Part shown: positions 29,020 through 38,414 of the stretch, piece by piece
How positions within the stretch are numbered: position 1 is the stretch's first letter
Layout of the letters: each line of letters opens with the position of its first letter
NCBI RefSeq assembly: GCF_010686725.1
Contig: NZ_JAAGWZ010000001.1
Location: forward strand, 1,116,001-1,180,000
DNA length: 64,000 bases
Source of the DNA: Galbitalea soli
Lineage (GTDB): Bacteria > Actinomycetota > Actinomycetes > Actinomycetales > Microbacteriaceae
Reading direction: 5' to 3'
The notes under the pieces: model-generated
The model's database searches: none
Seen by the model: the letters and a program-made list of their open reading frames with translations, nothing else
Told to the model about the DNA's origin: nothing
Translations under genes and position numbers: made by a program

Positions 29020-29233
29020 CACTCGATAACGGTTTACCCATCCGAGATCGAGGCCCGGCGAACCGGCTGCTCCCTTGAGGAGACGTAGGAAGCGTAGCCT
29101 CAGCGCCCGCGTGACGTCGCGCTGCACACGATTCTTTTGCATGAAATTTCTCTAATGGAGCGGCCGGTGCCGTCGGCGATCGGTGGATTGCGCCTACTCG
29201 CGGTCGGCGGGACGGCTGAACAGCGAGGGGCGC
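29020..29233 (-). other. 214-base region between SGNH-GAF stop and its terminator
   Basis: On the minus strand this is the 3' end of the SGNH-GAF transcript or a separate short transcript. It has an AT-richer patch near 29130-29150 and an ATG at 29142 opening a 66-codon frame. That frame runs through the terminator hairpin, so it is unlikely to be a gene. No tRNA-like or other RNA fold was recognised. Confidence 0.35.
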
Positions 29234-30502
29234 TCAGGCCTCGGATCGATCCGCGAGCAATTTCTCGACGAGGTGCGCGAGGTCGCGCAGGAAGACGATG
29301 TCGCTCTCGCCGAAGTGCCGCGGAGCCGCGTCGGACACGCTGATGGTGCCGATGGGAAGCCCGCCGGGACTGCGGATCGGGTAGCCCGCGTAGGCGCGCA
29401 GGCGAGCGCCGTCGATGATGAGCGGCGCGTGCGCGAAGCGCTCGTCGAGGGCCGCGTCGAAGACCACGAGGGCCGCGTCGGTACGGATGGTCCAGTCGCA
29501 CAGCGAGGCGCCGCGCGGCAGGGCCCCGTGGCCTCCGCCGCGCGTCGACTTGAAACGGTGACCGGCGCCGTCGATGAAGGCGATCGAGGCGTGCGAGGTG
29601 GCGAAGCGGCGCTGCGCCATCGCGGCGATGCGGTCGAAGCGGTCATCCCGGTCGGAGTCCAGCACGCCAGTGTCGCTCAGCGCCCGGAGCCGGTGCCGCT
29701 CGTCGTGCAGTGCCGGTCCGCGCGGGGCGAGCCGGGGCGGCTGGGCGCTCTCCCCCGCGCCGGCGATGTCGAGCGCGAGAAGGATGGGGGCGACCCCGTC
29801 GACGATCGGGCGCGCCCACGCCGCGTAGGTGCGGGGACTGTGAAACCGATCCGGGTCGAGCTGGGGTCCGATCGGCATCTCGACGAGGTGGACGCCGCGC
29901 GCCGCATCGGCCACGGGTCGCAGTGCCTGGTTCAAGCGGCGCGCTCGCGCGTCGGCGTACAGCCGGGACACGAGCGGGAGCGGCATGAGGCGCGACGGTG
30001 TCGGTACCTCCAGGACGAGAACCGGGAGGGCGGCATCGCGGCGCACGCGCGCGACCAGGTGCGCGAGCTGTGCGACCCACCACCGGGCGGAGGCGCCGTC
30101 GAGGGCATCCTGCACGCCCGTGCTCAGGATGACCGCGTCGTAGCCGCGCAGGTCGACGGTCGCCGCGAGCGCCAGGGCTCCCGCGATCGTCGAGTCGCGT
30201 TCGACGACCACGTCGATGTCGATTCCCCGGCCGACCCGCGTGGCCAGCTGACGCGCGAGATGGCCCGCGATCGCGAGATCCTGCGTCGCGACGCCATAGC
30301 CCGTCGCGATCGAGCCGCCGAGCAGCAGGATGCGCAGCGGAGCGCCGCCCGAGGCGTGCACGACGGCTCGCTCGGGAGCCTGCGGTCCGCTCGACCAGCT
30401 CCCCGGGAACAGCCACCGCCACACCCGCAGGGCGGGCGGCAGATCGATGGCGTGCTGAAGCCTCCCCACCGCAGATCCCCTCACTTGCCACGCATGGACC
30501 AT
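29234..30502 (-). CDS. SGNH/GDSL hydrolase fused to a GAF domain
   Basis: 422 residues. Residues 55-230 are an SGNH hydrolase: block I LLLGGSIATGYG (nucleophile Ser), a later ILSTGVQDALDG block, and block V with catalytic Asp/His in LDPDRFHSP. Residues 265-422 are a GAF domain: RLRALSDTGVLDSDRDDRFD at its start, then SIAFIDGAGHRFKSTRG and CDWTIRTDAALVVFD. The first part predicts an esterase and the second a small-molecule or redox sensor. No signal peptide is seen, so it is probably cytoplasmic. Confidence 0.82.
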   Translation of the reverse strand: MVHAWQVRGSAVGRLQHAIDLPPALRVWRWLFPGSWSSGPQAPERAVVHASGGAPLRILLLGGSIATGYGVATQDLAIAGHLARQLATRVGRGIDIDVVVERDSTIAGALALAATVDLRGYDAVILSTGVQDALDGASARWWVAQLAHLVARVRRDAALPVLVLEVPTPSRLMPLPLVSRLYADARARRLNQALRPVADAARGVHLVEMPIGPQLDPDRFHSPRTYAAWARPIVDGVAPILLALDIAGAGESAQPPRLAPRGPALHDERHRLRALSDTGVLDSDRDDRFDRIAAMAQRRFATSHASIAFIDGAGHRFKSTRGGGHGALPRGASLCDWTIRTDAALVVFDAALDERFAHAPLIIDGARLRAYAGYPIRSPGGLPIGTISVSDAAPRHFGESDIVFLRDLAHLVEKLLADRSEA

Positions 30503-30583
30503 GGCGCCCCAGACGAGACAAGCGTAAGAGAAGGGCGTGCGGAGGTCAGGATCCGCCGCTACCCCAGTACGGGGTGGACGGGG

Positions 30584-31948
30584 TCAGGCGGCCACCGAAT
30601 CCCGGGCGGCGAGGCTCTCCCGCGTCGCCTCTGACGCGCGGAGTTCGGCGAACGCGCGATCGAGGTCGCGGATCAGGTCGGCCTCGTCCTCGATGCCCAC
30701 CGAGAGCCGAATGAGGCCGTCGTGGATGCCCAGCCGCGCTCGATCGTCGGCGGAGAGGTGAGCGTGCGAGGTGGTGCCCGGGTGCAGGATCATCGAGCGC
30801 ACGTCGCCCATGTGCGTCATCCGGCTGAACAACTGCACGGCGTCGATGACGGTGCGCGCCGCCTCCTGGCCTCCGCTGAGGGTGAACCCGAAGACCGATC
30901 CCTGCCCGCGGGGGAAGTAGCGCTGCGCGAGCGCGTGATGCGGACTCGACGGCAGCCCGGAGTAGTCGACCGAGGCGACTTCGGGCTGGCGTTCGAGCCA
31001 GCGGGCGATCGCGAGCGCGTTGCGCGAGTGGCGCTCGACCCGTAGCGACAGCGTCTCCAGCCCCTGCTGCAGCAGGAAGGCGTTGAGCGGCGAGAGTACG
31101 GGACCGAGGCGCGAGGCGATCGTCGAGCGCGTGTACTCCAGATAGGCGCGTCGACCGAACTTCTGCACCCGAGTGGGGCTGCCCGGCGCGCCGAGCGGCG
31201 TCGAGAACTGCGGGTAGCGATCGGGGTGCGCCGCCCAATCGAAACTGCCGCCGTCGACGACCACCCCGGCCAGCGATGCACCGTGGCCGGTGAGGAACTT
31301 GCTGGCGGAGTGCACCACGATCGAGGCGCCGTGGTCGAGCGGGCGCACCAGGAAGGGGGTCGCGGCGGTGCTGTCGACGACGAACGGCACGCCGGCCTCC
31401 CGGGCGACCCCGGCGATGAGCTCGAAGTCGATGAGGTCGTTCTTGGGGTTCGGGATCGACTCGCTGAAGATCGCGCGGGTGGTGGGACGCAGGCGACGGC
31501 GCCATTCGCCGAGGTCGTGCGGGTCATCCACGAACTCGACCTCGATGCCGAAGCGCTCGAAGTTCTCGCGGAAGAGCGTCTTGGTTCCCTCGTAGAGACT
31601 GCGCGTGGCGAGGAAGTGGTCGCCGGCCCGCAGGATTCCCAGCATCGCCACCGTGATCGCCGCCTGCCCACTGCCGACGAGCAGCGATTCCACGCCGTGT
31701 TCGAGCGCGGTGATGCGTTCTTCCACGGCGGCGTTCGTGGGGTTGGCGACGCGCGAGTAGGTCCAGCCGCCGTCGTCGCCCTCGAAGCGGGCCTTGGAGT
31801 GGTCGAAGGAGTCGAACAAGAAGCCCGCTGTGAGGTAGATGGGCGCGATGCGCGGCGCGTAGGCACCATCGAAGCTCTCCCCGGCGTGCACCTGCTCCGT
31901 GCTGAAGCCGAAGCCGCCCGTGCCCCACTCGTCCTGCGTCGACGTCAC
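30584..31948 (-). CDS. second O-acetylhomoserine sulfhydrylase-like PLP enzyme
   Basis: A 454-residue Cys/Met-metabolism PLP enzyme, paralogous to the metY at 20.4 kb. Motifs are [43 protein letters not shown] and [15 protein letters not shown] (Schiff-base Lys in SASKF). GTG 31948 has AAGGGTGG upstream. Its divergent neighbour is an LLM flavin monooxygenase, suggesting assimilation of sulfur from an organic source. It could be a MetY, MetZ or gamma-synthase variant. Confidence 0.88.
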   Translation of the reverse strand: MTSTQDEWGTGGFGFSTEQVHAGESFDGAYAPRIAPIYLTAGFLFDSFDHSKARFEGDDGGWTYSRVANPTNAAVEERITALEHGVESLLVGSGQAAITVAMLGILRAGDHFLATRSLYEGTKTLFRENFERFGIEVEFVDDPHDLGEWRRRLRPTTRAIFSESIPNPKNDLIDFELIAGVAREAGVPFVVDSTAATPFLVRPLDHGASIVVHSASKFLTGHGASLAGVVVDGGSFDWAAHPDRYPQFSTPLGAPGSPTRVQKFGRRAYLEYTRSTIASRLGPVLSPLNAFLLQQGLETLSLRVERHSRNALAIARWLERQPEVASVDYSGLPSSPHHALAQRYFPRGQGSVFGFTLSGGQEAARTVIDAVQLFSRMTHMGDVRSMILHPGTTSHAHLSADDRARLGIHDGLIRLSVGIEDEADLIRDLDRAFAELRASEATRESLAARDSVAA

Positions 31949-32071
31949 GCGGTCCACCCTTTCTCGTCTCGTGCCCCACGGTAGGGTCTTCGCGCTGCCC
32001 CGGGCGAGCCGCGCCTTCACACAACGACACAAACGCTCACCTCGTGCACGAGCCTCGTAGGGTCGGATGCC

Positions 32072-33391
32072 ATGGCACGGCTTCAGCACTTCGGATGGTT
32101 CTTCGCGCGCGGCTTCGGCCCGCAGGGCTGGGGTCGCCCCGACTACGCCTGGGACTACCGCTGGCAGGAACCGCGCCTCTACCAGCAGTCGGTGCGCGAG
32201 CTGGAGCAGGCGGGGCTCGACCTGCTGATCATCGAGGACGCCCTCTCCCTCGGGTCGCCGGAGACCCTGGACCTCCGCGTTCGGCGCGCCTACGGCGGAC
32301 CCAAGCATGACCCGCTCATGCTCACCCCCTACCTGTTCGAGGCGACCTCGCACCTCGGCATCGCCCCCACCGTGAACGCCGGCGCGTATCCGCCGTACCT
32401 GGCGGCGCGGCAGTTCGCCAGCCTTCAGCACCTGAGCGGGCACCGCTTCGGCATCAACGTGGTGACGGATGTGAAGAGTGCACGCCACTTCGGGCTGGAG
32501 GAACTGGGGCATGATGCCGCCTACGACCGGGCGGAGGAGTGGTTGTCGGTCATCCGCGAGCTCTGGCACAGCTGGGACGACGGCGCGCTCGTCGCCGATG
32601 CCGAGACCGGGCACTACGCCGACGCGAGCCGGATCCGCGCCGTCCACCACGAGGGCGAGTACTTCCGTCTCGACGGCCCGCTCAACGCGATCCCCTTCGC
32701 CGAGGGCGACCCGTTCATCGTCTCGCCGGGCGGCTCCGGCCGCGGCCTCGGCTTCGCGGGCGGCAACTCGGATGTCCAGCTCGCGCTCGCCCCCCTCTCC
32801 CCCGGTGCCGTGCGCGACTATCGCGCGACCATCCACGAGGCCGCGATCGCGCGCGGACGCTCGCCGCGCGACATCAAGGTGCTCTTCGTCTTCGCTCCCG
32901 AGATCGCCGCGAGCGAGGAGGAGGTCGACCGGATCGTCGCCGCCTCGCAGCACCCGGGCGACGAGGTGCTGCTGCGGATCCTCGAGGGACAGTCGAGCGA
33001 CCTCGAGACCGACCTCACGACGCTCGACCTCGACCGTCCCCTCGACCCGTCGATCTTCGGCCAGCACGTCTCGCGCGGCACCATCCGGGGGCTGCTCGGC
33101 GGCAGCGAGGACTTCTCCTCCCAGACCCTGCGGCAGATCGCCGAGCGCAAGGCGCGCAAGGGCCGCATCGCCGACGGCTCGGGCTTCGTGGGCACCGTCG
33201 AGCAGGTCGCCGACTTCATCGAGTTGCTGGGCGAGGAGGCCGACAACGACGGGTTCATCTTCTCGGGCGACCTCCACCCGGTGACGCTGCACCGCACGCT
33301 CGACCAGCTGGTTCCCGTGCTGCGCCGGCGGGGCGTGCTGCGCCGCGAGTACGGCACGGGCGGCGCGCGGGCGAACATCCTGGACTTCTGA
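32072..33391 (+). CDS. LLM class flavin-dependent monooxygenase (NtaA/SnaA/DszA type)
   Basis: A 439-residue luciferase-like enzyme. Family features include the N-terminal HFGWFFARGFGPQGWGRPD, APTVNAGAYPPYLAARQFA, LSGHRFGINVVTD and VSPGGSGRGLGFAG. Members are two-component FMNH2-dependent monooxygenases that act on aminopolycarboxylates or organosulfur compounds. The 123-base divergent gap to a sulfhydrylase gene hints at desulfurisation. A separate flavin reductase is not nearby. Confidence 0.88.
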   Translation: MARLQHFGWFFARGFGPQGWGRPDYAWDYRWQEPRLYQQSVRELEQAGLDLLIIEDALSLGSPETLDLRVRRAYGGPKHDPLMLTPYLFEATSHLGIAPTVNAGAYPPYLAARQFASLQHLSGHRFGINVVTDVKSARHFGLEELGHDAAYDRAEEWLSVIRELWHSWDDGALVADAETGHYADASRIRAVHHEGEYFRLDGPLNAIPFAEGDPFIVSPGGSGRGLGFAGGNSDVQLALAPLSPGAVRDYRATIHEAAIARGRSPRDIKVLFVFAPEIAASEEEVDRIVAASQHPGDEVLLRILEGQSSDLETDLTTLDLDRPLDPSIFGQHVSRGTIRGLLGGSEDFSSQTLRQIAERKARKGRIADGSGFVGTVEQVADFIELLGEEADNDGFIFSGDLHPVTLHRTLDQLVPVLRRRGVLRREYGTGGARANILDF

Positions 33392-33405
33392 CGCGCCCGT
33401 CGCGA

Positions 33406-33452
33406 GATCACCCCCGAAGTGGGGCTGCGCTGGGGGTCCCCCTAAATGCGGA
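33406..33452 (+). promoter_or_regulatory. paired inverted repeats upstream of small RNA copy B
   Basis: CCCC-GAAGT-GGGG (33411-33423) and GTCC-N10-GGAC (33435-33438 / 33449-33452), with the same order and nearly the same spacing (11 versus 10 bases) as before copy A. A possible -10 (TAACGT, 33459-33464) follows about nine bases before stem 1. Confidence 0.6.
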
Positions 33453-33469
33453 CAGCCTGTAACGTCTAT

Positions 33470-33665
33470 TCCAGTTCCGAACGCACCACCCGAACACTCG
33501 GAACCGGACACCGTAACGTGCCATCCGCGGACTTACCCACCGATCACGGATGACCACCCACCGGCTGCTCCCCTGTGCGAGCGACACCCCCCGATAGCTC
33601 GCACATTCGGATCGCCCAGCCCGGCATGACTCCTCCAAGAGTGCAGGGCTGGGCATTTCCGTTTA
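33470..33665 (+). ncRNA. structured small RNA, copy B (6C-RNA-like)
   Basis: The homologue of copy A, 5.6 kb away. Stem 1 is GTTCCGA/TCGGAAC (33473-33479 with 33497-33503), again with ACCCGAAC in the loop. Stem 2 is TGTGCGAG/CTCGCACA (33574-33581 with 33598-33605), whose loop holds CCCCCC. Stem 3 is GCCCAGCCC/GGGCTGGGC (33614-33622 with 33646-33654), whose loop holds CTCCTCC, followed by ATTTCCGTTT as a terminator tail. The shared single-stranded blocks (CTCCCCTG, ATTCGGATCGCCC, GGGCATTTCC) and compensatory stem changes indicate a conserved trans-acting RNA. Confidence 0.72.
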
Positions 33666-33687
33666 ACCGCCCCGCCTCGGGGCGAGC

Positions 33688-34305
33688 TCACTCGCCCGAT
33701 CGCCGGGCGAACCGCGTGCGGAGGGCGCGCACGCCGGCCGTCACCAGTCCCGTCACGAGACCGAATCCGATCGAGGCGGCGAGCGCGAGCAGCGGGTAGC
33801 GCGCGAGCAGCGTTCCCGCCGTGACCGCCACGATCACGTGGTAGCCGGTGTAGAGCGCGCTCGCGACGAGCGAGATGGTGAGGTAGCGGCGCACCCGGAG
33901 ATCGCTCGCCCCGGCCGTCATCGTGACCGCCACGCGCGCGTACGGCAGGTACTTCGCGACCACGAGGATCAGCATCGGTCGCCGCTCGATGCTCCCCGCC
34001 GTCCAGGCCAGTGCGCGCACCGAGCGCGGGTGGCGCATCCACGCCCAGCGGTCGATGCCGACGGTGCGACCGATGGCGAAGGCGATGCCGTCGCCGACCA
34101 TCGTCGCGGCGGTCGCGACCAGGAAGACGGCGACCGGCGACGGCCCGTGGCCGGCGGCACCGAGCGTCGCCAGCGCAACGACGACCGTCTCCCCCGGCAC
34201 GAAGGGGAAGAAGCCGTCGACGACGAGCAGCGCAGCGAGCAGCACGAACGCCCACGGCGATTGCGCGACGACGCTGATGAACTCGGTGAGTGACGACACT
34301 GCCAC
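33688..34305 (-). CDS. DedA family membrane protein
   Basis: 205 residues. DedA/SNARE-associated motifs are PFVPGETVVVALATLGAAG near residues 33-51 and AKYLPYARVAVTMTAGASDLRVRRYL, followed by the amphipathic and final helices. Members are linked to undecaprenyl- or phospholipid translocation and proton-motive-force maintenance. A basic C-terminus ends the protein. It is divergent from the SNF2 helicase gene. Confidence 0.9.
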   Translation of the reverse strand: MAVSSLTEFISVVAQSPWAFVLLAALLVVDGFFPFVPGETVVVALATLGAAGHGPSPVAVFLVATAATMVGDGIAFAIGRTVGIDRWAWMRHPRSVRALAWTAGSIERRPMLILVVAKYLPYARVAVTMTAGASDLRVRRYLTISLVASALYTGYHVIVAVTAGTLLARYPLLALAASIGFGLVTGLVTAGVRALRTRFARRSGE

Positions 34306-34457
34306 GAGTATGCCAAGACCGCGCGACCGGTGGACGACCGCGCGGTGAACGTTCGTGCGCGGGGAACGTTCGTGCGCGGTGGCGGGCTGCGGGACGTGCC
34401 GGCCCGCCCCGCGACCTCGTGCGCGGCGGCGCCGGTGGCGCGTGCGACGCTAGGGGC

Positions 34458-37400
34458 ATGGATTCCGCGCCGCGCCCCGCCGACGCGTCGCCGCCCGAGG
34501 TGCCGCGCCCCGGCGACTGGCGGTCCGCCCTCGAGCCGCCGCGCGACCCCGGCACCGAGCCGCCCCGCTTCACGCCGCTCGCGCTCCAGTTCGAGCTGCG
34601 CGAGCAGACCCCGCGCAGCCTCGACCGCTGGCGCGGCCCGACGGCGCGACGCGCGACCGGCGCTCCGGGCACGCCGGGGGTCGATCATCGACTCGGGGTG
34701 CGCCCGGTCACGCGCGGGCGATCGGGCAAGTGGACGCGCCAGGGCGTGGGGTGGTCATCCGTGCCCCATCAGACGCACCGGCTCGGCCTCGACCCCGCCC
34801 AGCAGAGCTGGTTTCAGCAGTTCGTGGCGCTGCACCGCGCGACCCGGGCCGCGTATACCGGTCAGGATGCCGACTGGCTGTATCTCGACGAGTTCCTCAG
34901 CCCGCTGCTCTGGCCGCTGCTCGCGCAGGCCGAGGGGCTGGGAATCGAGCTTGTCGGAACCCCGCCGGTGGAGCGCGCCGGGCTCGCCTCGCTGCACCTC
35001 GACGCCACCCGACACGACGACGCCGCGGGCGCCTCCCTCTCCCCCGCGATGCGCCTCACCGCGGTGGTCGAGCTCGACGGTGTGCCGCACTCGCCCGAGC
35101 GTGCTGCCGCGATCGGCGACCACGGTCTCTACCTCGTGACGCCGACCGCGATCACGCTCGCCCCGGTCGTTGGGCGGCTCAGCGACAACCAGCTGCGGCT
35201 GCTCGGCCGCCCGCCCGAGGTCGTGATCCCCGGCGACGACGTGAGCGAGTTCCTCACTCGGTACTACCCGAGGATGCGGCGCGGTCTCGCCTTCACGAGC
35301 TCCGATGGCGGGGTCGAGTTCCCCGCGGCGCCGCCGCCCGTGCTCGTGCTGCGTCTTCGCCACGGGCCGGCCCACGAACTGACCCTCGACTGGCGCTTCG
35401 AGTACGTGGACGACGGCGAGCCCCACCAGGTGCCCGTGCGGCCCGGTGCGGGTAGCGGCGTGCGCGGTGAGGGTGAGGGGCAGCCCGGCGCGAGTGACGG
35501 CATGCCCGGCGCCGGTGACGGCGTGCGCGACGCCGAAGAGGAGCGGCGACTGCTGGATCGCGTCGGTGATCTCGCGGCGGTCACGCCGTCGCCGCGAACC
35601 CTTCGCGGTGTCGACGCGGCGGTGTTCGCCGCCGAGGTCGTTCCGGCGCTCGGCGCACTCGACGGGGTCCGCGTCGAGGTGAGCGGGGTCGCGCCGGACT
35701 ACCGTGAGCTGACCGAGGTGCCGCGGCTGAGCATCCGGGTGCTGGAGACCGACCGCCGCGACTGGTTCGATCTCGGCGTCACGGTGACGGTCGACGGGCG
35801 CGAGGTGCCGTTCCAGCCGCTGTTCTCCGCGCTCTCGCGGGGGCGCACGAAGCTCCTCATGGTCGACGGCTCGTACCTGTCGCTCACGCAGCCGGTGTTC
35901 GACCGCCTGCGCGAGCTCATCGAGGAGGCGAGCACGCTCTCGGAGTGGGAGACGGGCCCGCGCATCAGCCGCTATCAGGCGAGCCTGCTGGCCGATTTCG
36001 AGGATCTGGCCGACGAGACGAGCGAGGCGGTCGCCTGGCGCACGGCGGTCGGTCGGCTGGTGGATGCCCGGCTCGAACCCACAGCCGTGCCCGCCGGACT
36101 GCGCGCCGAGCTGCGGCCCTACCAGAAAGCGGGCTTCGACTGGCTGGCCTTCCTGTGGCGGCACGGTCTCGGCGGCATCCTCGCCGACGACATGGGTCTC
36201 GGCAAGACGCTGCAATCGCTCGCCCTCGTCGCCCACGCGATCGAGGAGCGCGGCGGCGCCCCCGGAGCCCCGTTCCTCGTGGTCGCGCCCACCTCGGTCG
36301 TGTCGAACTGGGGGCGCGAGGCGGCGCGTTTCACGCCCGGCCTTCGCGTCGAGGTCATCGACACCACCGAGCGAAAGCACGACCGCTCCATCGCCGAGCG
36401 TGCCGCGGGCGCCGACCTCGTCGTCACGAGCTACGCCCTCTTCCGACTCGACGTCGAGGCGTACCGGTCGGTGACCTGGGCGGGCGCGCTCTTCGACGAG
36501 GCGCAGTTTCTGAAGAACCCCGCGTCGCGCGTGCACGCCTGCGCGAACGAGCTGGATGCCCCGCTCAAGCTCGCCCTCACCGGAACGCCGCTCGAGAACA
36601 GCCTCACCGACCTGTGGGCCCTGTTCGCGATCACCGCGCCCGGACTCTTCCCCTCCCTCGGGCGGTTCACCGAGCAGTACGTCCGGCCCGTGGGGCGGGG
36701 GTCGAGCGCCCAGGCACGCCGCGCGGCCGGCGCCGTGGGGGTGTCGGGGGCCGCAGCGGATGCCGGCGCGGAGGCGCATGCCGCGGCTCTTCTGGCACGG
36801 CTGCGCGCGCGCATCCGGCCCCTCATGATGCGACGCACGAAGGAACTGGTCGCCGCCGAGCTGCCGGAACGCCAGGAGCAGGAGCTGCGGATCGACCTCG
36901 CCCCCGACCACCGGCGGCTCTACGACACCGTGCTGCAGCGCGAGCGGCAGAAGATCCTCGGACTCATCGACGACCTCGATCGCAACAAGTTCATCGTGTT
37001 CCGGTCGCTCACCCTGCTGCGCCTGCTCAGTCTCGACGCCTCGCTCATCGACCCGGCCCACGCGGGGGTGCGGTCGAGCAAGCTGGATGCGCTCGAGGAG
37101 CAGCTCGCCGACGTCGTGGCGGAGGGTCACCGCGCGCTCATCTTCAGCCAGTTCACGTCGTACCTGCGGGTCGTGGCCGCGCGGCTGGAGGCGGCGGGCA
37201 TCCCCCACCTCGTGCTCGATGGCAGCACCCGACGGCGGGCCGAGGTGATCGACGCCTTCCGCTCCGGCACCGCGCCAGTGTTCCTCATCAGTCTCAAGGC
37301 GGGCGGCTTCGGGCTCACCCTCACCGAGGCCGACTACGTGTTCCTGCTCGACCCCTGGTGGAACCCGGCCGCCGAACGCCAGGCGATCGACCGCACCCAC

Positions 37401-37580
37401 CGCATCGGCCAGACCCGCACCGTGATGGTCTACCGGATGATCGCCGCCGGCACCATAGAAGAGAAGGTCATGGCGCTCGCGGCCCAGAAGTCTGCGCTGG
37501 CCGACGCCGTCCTGGGCGACGACGACGTCTTCAGCGAGGCGCTGACGGCGGATGACATCCGCGGGTTGCTCGACGCGTGA
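34458..37580 (+). CDS. SNF2/SWI2-family DEAD/DEAH-box helicase
   Basis: 1040 residues. The N-terminal half (to about 540) is a bacterial SNF2-associated region. The ATPase core follows: DDMGLGKTLQSLAL (Walker A), LFDEAQFLKN (DEAQ box), ALTGTPLENSLTDLW, then the C-terminal lobe with LISLKAGGFGLTLTEADYV and DRTHRIGQ (motif VI). It is a double-stranded-DNA translocase of the HepA-like group, often paired with a separate SWIM protein that is not in this window. A low-complexity Gly/Asp-rich insertion lies near residues 330-360. The start is ATG 34458. Confidence 0.92.
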   Translation: MDSAPRPADASPPEVPRPGDWRSALEPPRDPGTEPPRFTPLALQFELREQTPRSLDRWRGPTARRATGAPGTPGVDHRLGVRPVTRGRSGKWTRQGVGWSSVPHQTHRLGLDPAQQSWFQQFVALHRATRAAYTGQDADWLYLDEFLSPLLWPLLAQAEGLGIELVGTPPVERAGLASLHLDATRHDDAAGASLSPAMRLTAVVELDGVPHSPERAAAIGDHGLYLVTPTAITLAPVVGRLSDNQLRLLGRPPEVVIPGDDVSEFLTRYYPRMRRGLAFTSSDGGVEFPAAPPPVLVLRLRHGPAHELTLDWRFEYVDDGEPHQVPVRPGAGSGVRGEGEGQPGASDGMPGAGDGVRDAEEERRLLDRVGDLAAVTPSPRTLRGVDAAVFAAEVVPALGALDGVRVEVSGVAPDYRELTEVPRLSIRVLETDRRDWFDLGVTVTVDGREVPFQPLFSALSRGRTKLLMVDGSYLSLTQPVFDRLRELIEEASTLSEWETGPRISRYQASLLADFEDLADETSEAVAWRTAVGRLVDARLEPTAVPAGLRAELRPYQKAGFDWLAFLWRHGLGGILADDMGLGKTLQSLALVAHAIEERGGAPGAPFLVVAPTSVVSNWGREAARFTPGLRVEVIDTTERKHDRSIAERAAGADLVVTSYALFRLDVEAYRSVTWAGALFDEAQFLKNPASRVHACANELDAPLKLALTGTPLENSLTDLWALFAITAPGLFPSLGRFTEQYVRPVGRGSSAQARRAAGAVGVSGAAADAGAEAHAAALLARLRARIRPLMMRRTKELVAAELPERQEQELRIDLAPDHRRLYDTVLQRERQKILGLIDDLDRNKFIVFRSLTLLRLLSLDASLIDPAHAGVRSSKLDALEEQLADVVAEGHRALIFSQFTSYLRVVAARLEAAGIPHLVLDGSTRRRAEVIDAFRSGTAPVFLISLKAGGFGLTLTEADYVFLLDPWWNPAAERQAIDRTHRIGQTRTVMVYRMIAAGTIEEKVMALAAQKSALADAVLGDDDVFSEALTADDIRGLLDA

Positions 37581-37626
37581 TCGTGACCCGCGCTCGCGTG
37601 CAGCGCGGTCGCGGCATACTACGACG

Positions 37627-37836
37627 ATGACTTTCGACGGCGGCGTATGGATTGTGATCCAGGATTCCGAGGCAGACAACCCGATCCTGGGCGTGTTCGC
37701 GTCCGAAAGCGAGGCAGCGGAGTTCGCGCGCGACACTCCCTTCCCCTACCCGCGGAGCAGTATCTTGTACGGCCACTACAAGGTCGGGTATCGGTTCGAT
37801 GGCGGGGGTCGTCGGTTCGCCTCGACGGAGAGCTGA
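37627..37836 (+). CDS. hypothetical small protein (69 aa)
   Basis: It begins MTFDGGVWIVIQDSEADN and contains FASESEAAEFARDTPFPYP; the pattern of a short beta strand then a helix resembles a small stress-type or DUF-like domain. The codon pattern is coherent and it starts 46 bases after the helicase stop, so it may be cotranscribed. No homology is recognised. Confidence 0.5.
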   Translation: MTFDGGVWIVIQDSEADNPILGVFASESEAAEFARDTPFPYPRSSILYGHYKVGYRFDGGGRRFASTES

Positions 37837-37913
37837 GTCCGTCGGCGCAACCGGGCTCGCTTCTCCGTGCATGATCTAATTGACATTATTGACGATTCGC
37901 TATAATTGGCGTC

Positions 37914-38414
37914 ATGACCTCCACGGCAGCCGCGGCCATTCGTGAGGCGCGAGCGCACGCACAATTGACGCAGACCGGGCTTGCGCAGCGTGCCGGGCTA
38001 ACCCAAAGCGTCGTGAGTGCCTACGAAACCGCCCATCGCGAACCGAGCGTCGACACGTTGCGGCGAATTCTTCGCGCCGCGGGTTTCGACCTGGAGCTGT
38101 CACTCCGTACTGCGGCGCCCCGGTCGGATCGACGCGAATCCGTCGATCGCCATCGCACCGCACTTCGGCGAGCGCTCCGTCAACTCGGCGCACGCGACGT
38201 CTGGCTGTTCGGCAGCGTGGCGCGCGGCGACGATGGGCCAGAAAGCGACATCGACCTCCTCGTCGAGGTGGGGCCGTCCGTGGGCCTCTTCGATCTGGGA
38301 AGGATGCGAACGGAAGCCGAACGCATCCTGAATGCACCGGTCGATATTGTTCCGACAAACAGCCTGAAGGCCGATGTGGTCGCTCGCGCCATGTCTGAGT
38401 CGATACGCCTATGA
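37914..38414 (+). CDS. HTH-MNT nucleotidyltransferase antitoxin
   Basis: 166 residues. Residues 8-60 form an XRE helix-turn-helix (GLAQRAGLTQSVVSAYETAHRE). Residues 80-160 form a minimal nucleotidyltransferase with FGSVARGDDGPESDIDLLVE, the GSx10DxD catalytic motif (about residues 99-117). In characterised HEPN-MNT pairs the MNT protein AMPylates a tyrosine of the toxin. Here it also carries its own DNA-binding domain, so it can autoregulate. Its stop overlaps the HEPN start (ATGA). Confidence 0.9.
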   Translation: MTSTAAAAIREARAHAQLTQTGLAQRAGLTQSVVSAYETAHREPSVDTLRRILRAAGFDLELSLRTAAPRSDRRESVDRHRTALRRALRQLGARDVWLFGSVARGDDGPESDIDLLVEVGPSVGLFDLGRMRTEAERILNAPVDIVPTNSLKADVVARAMSESIRL

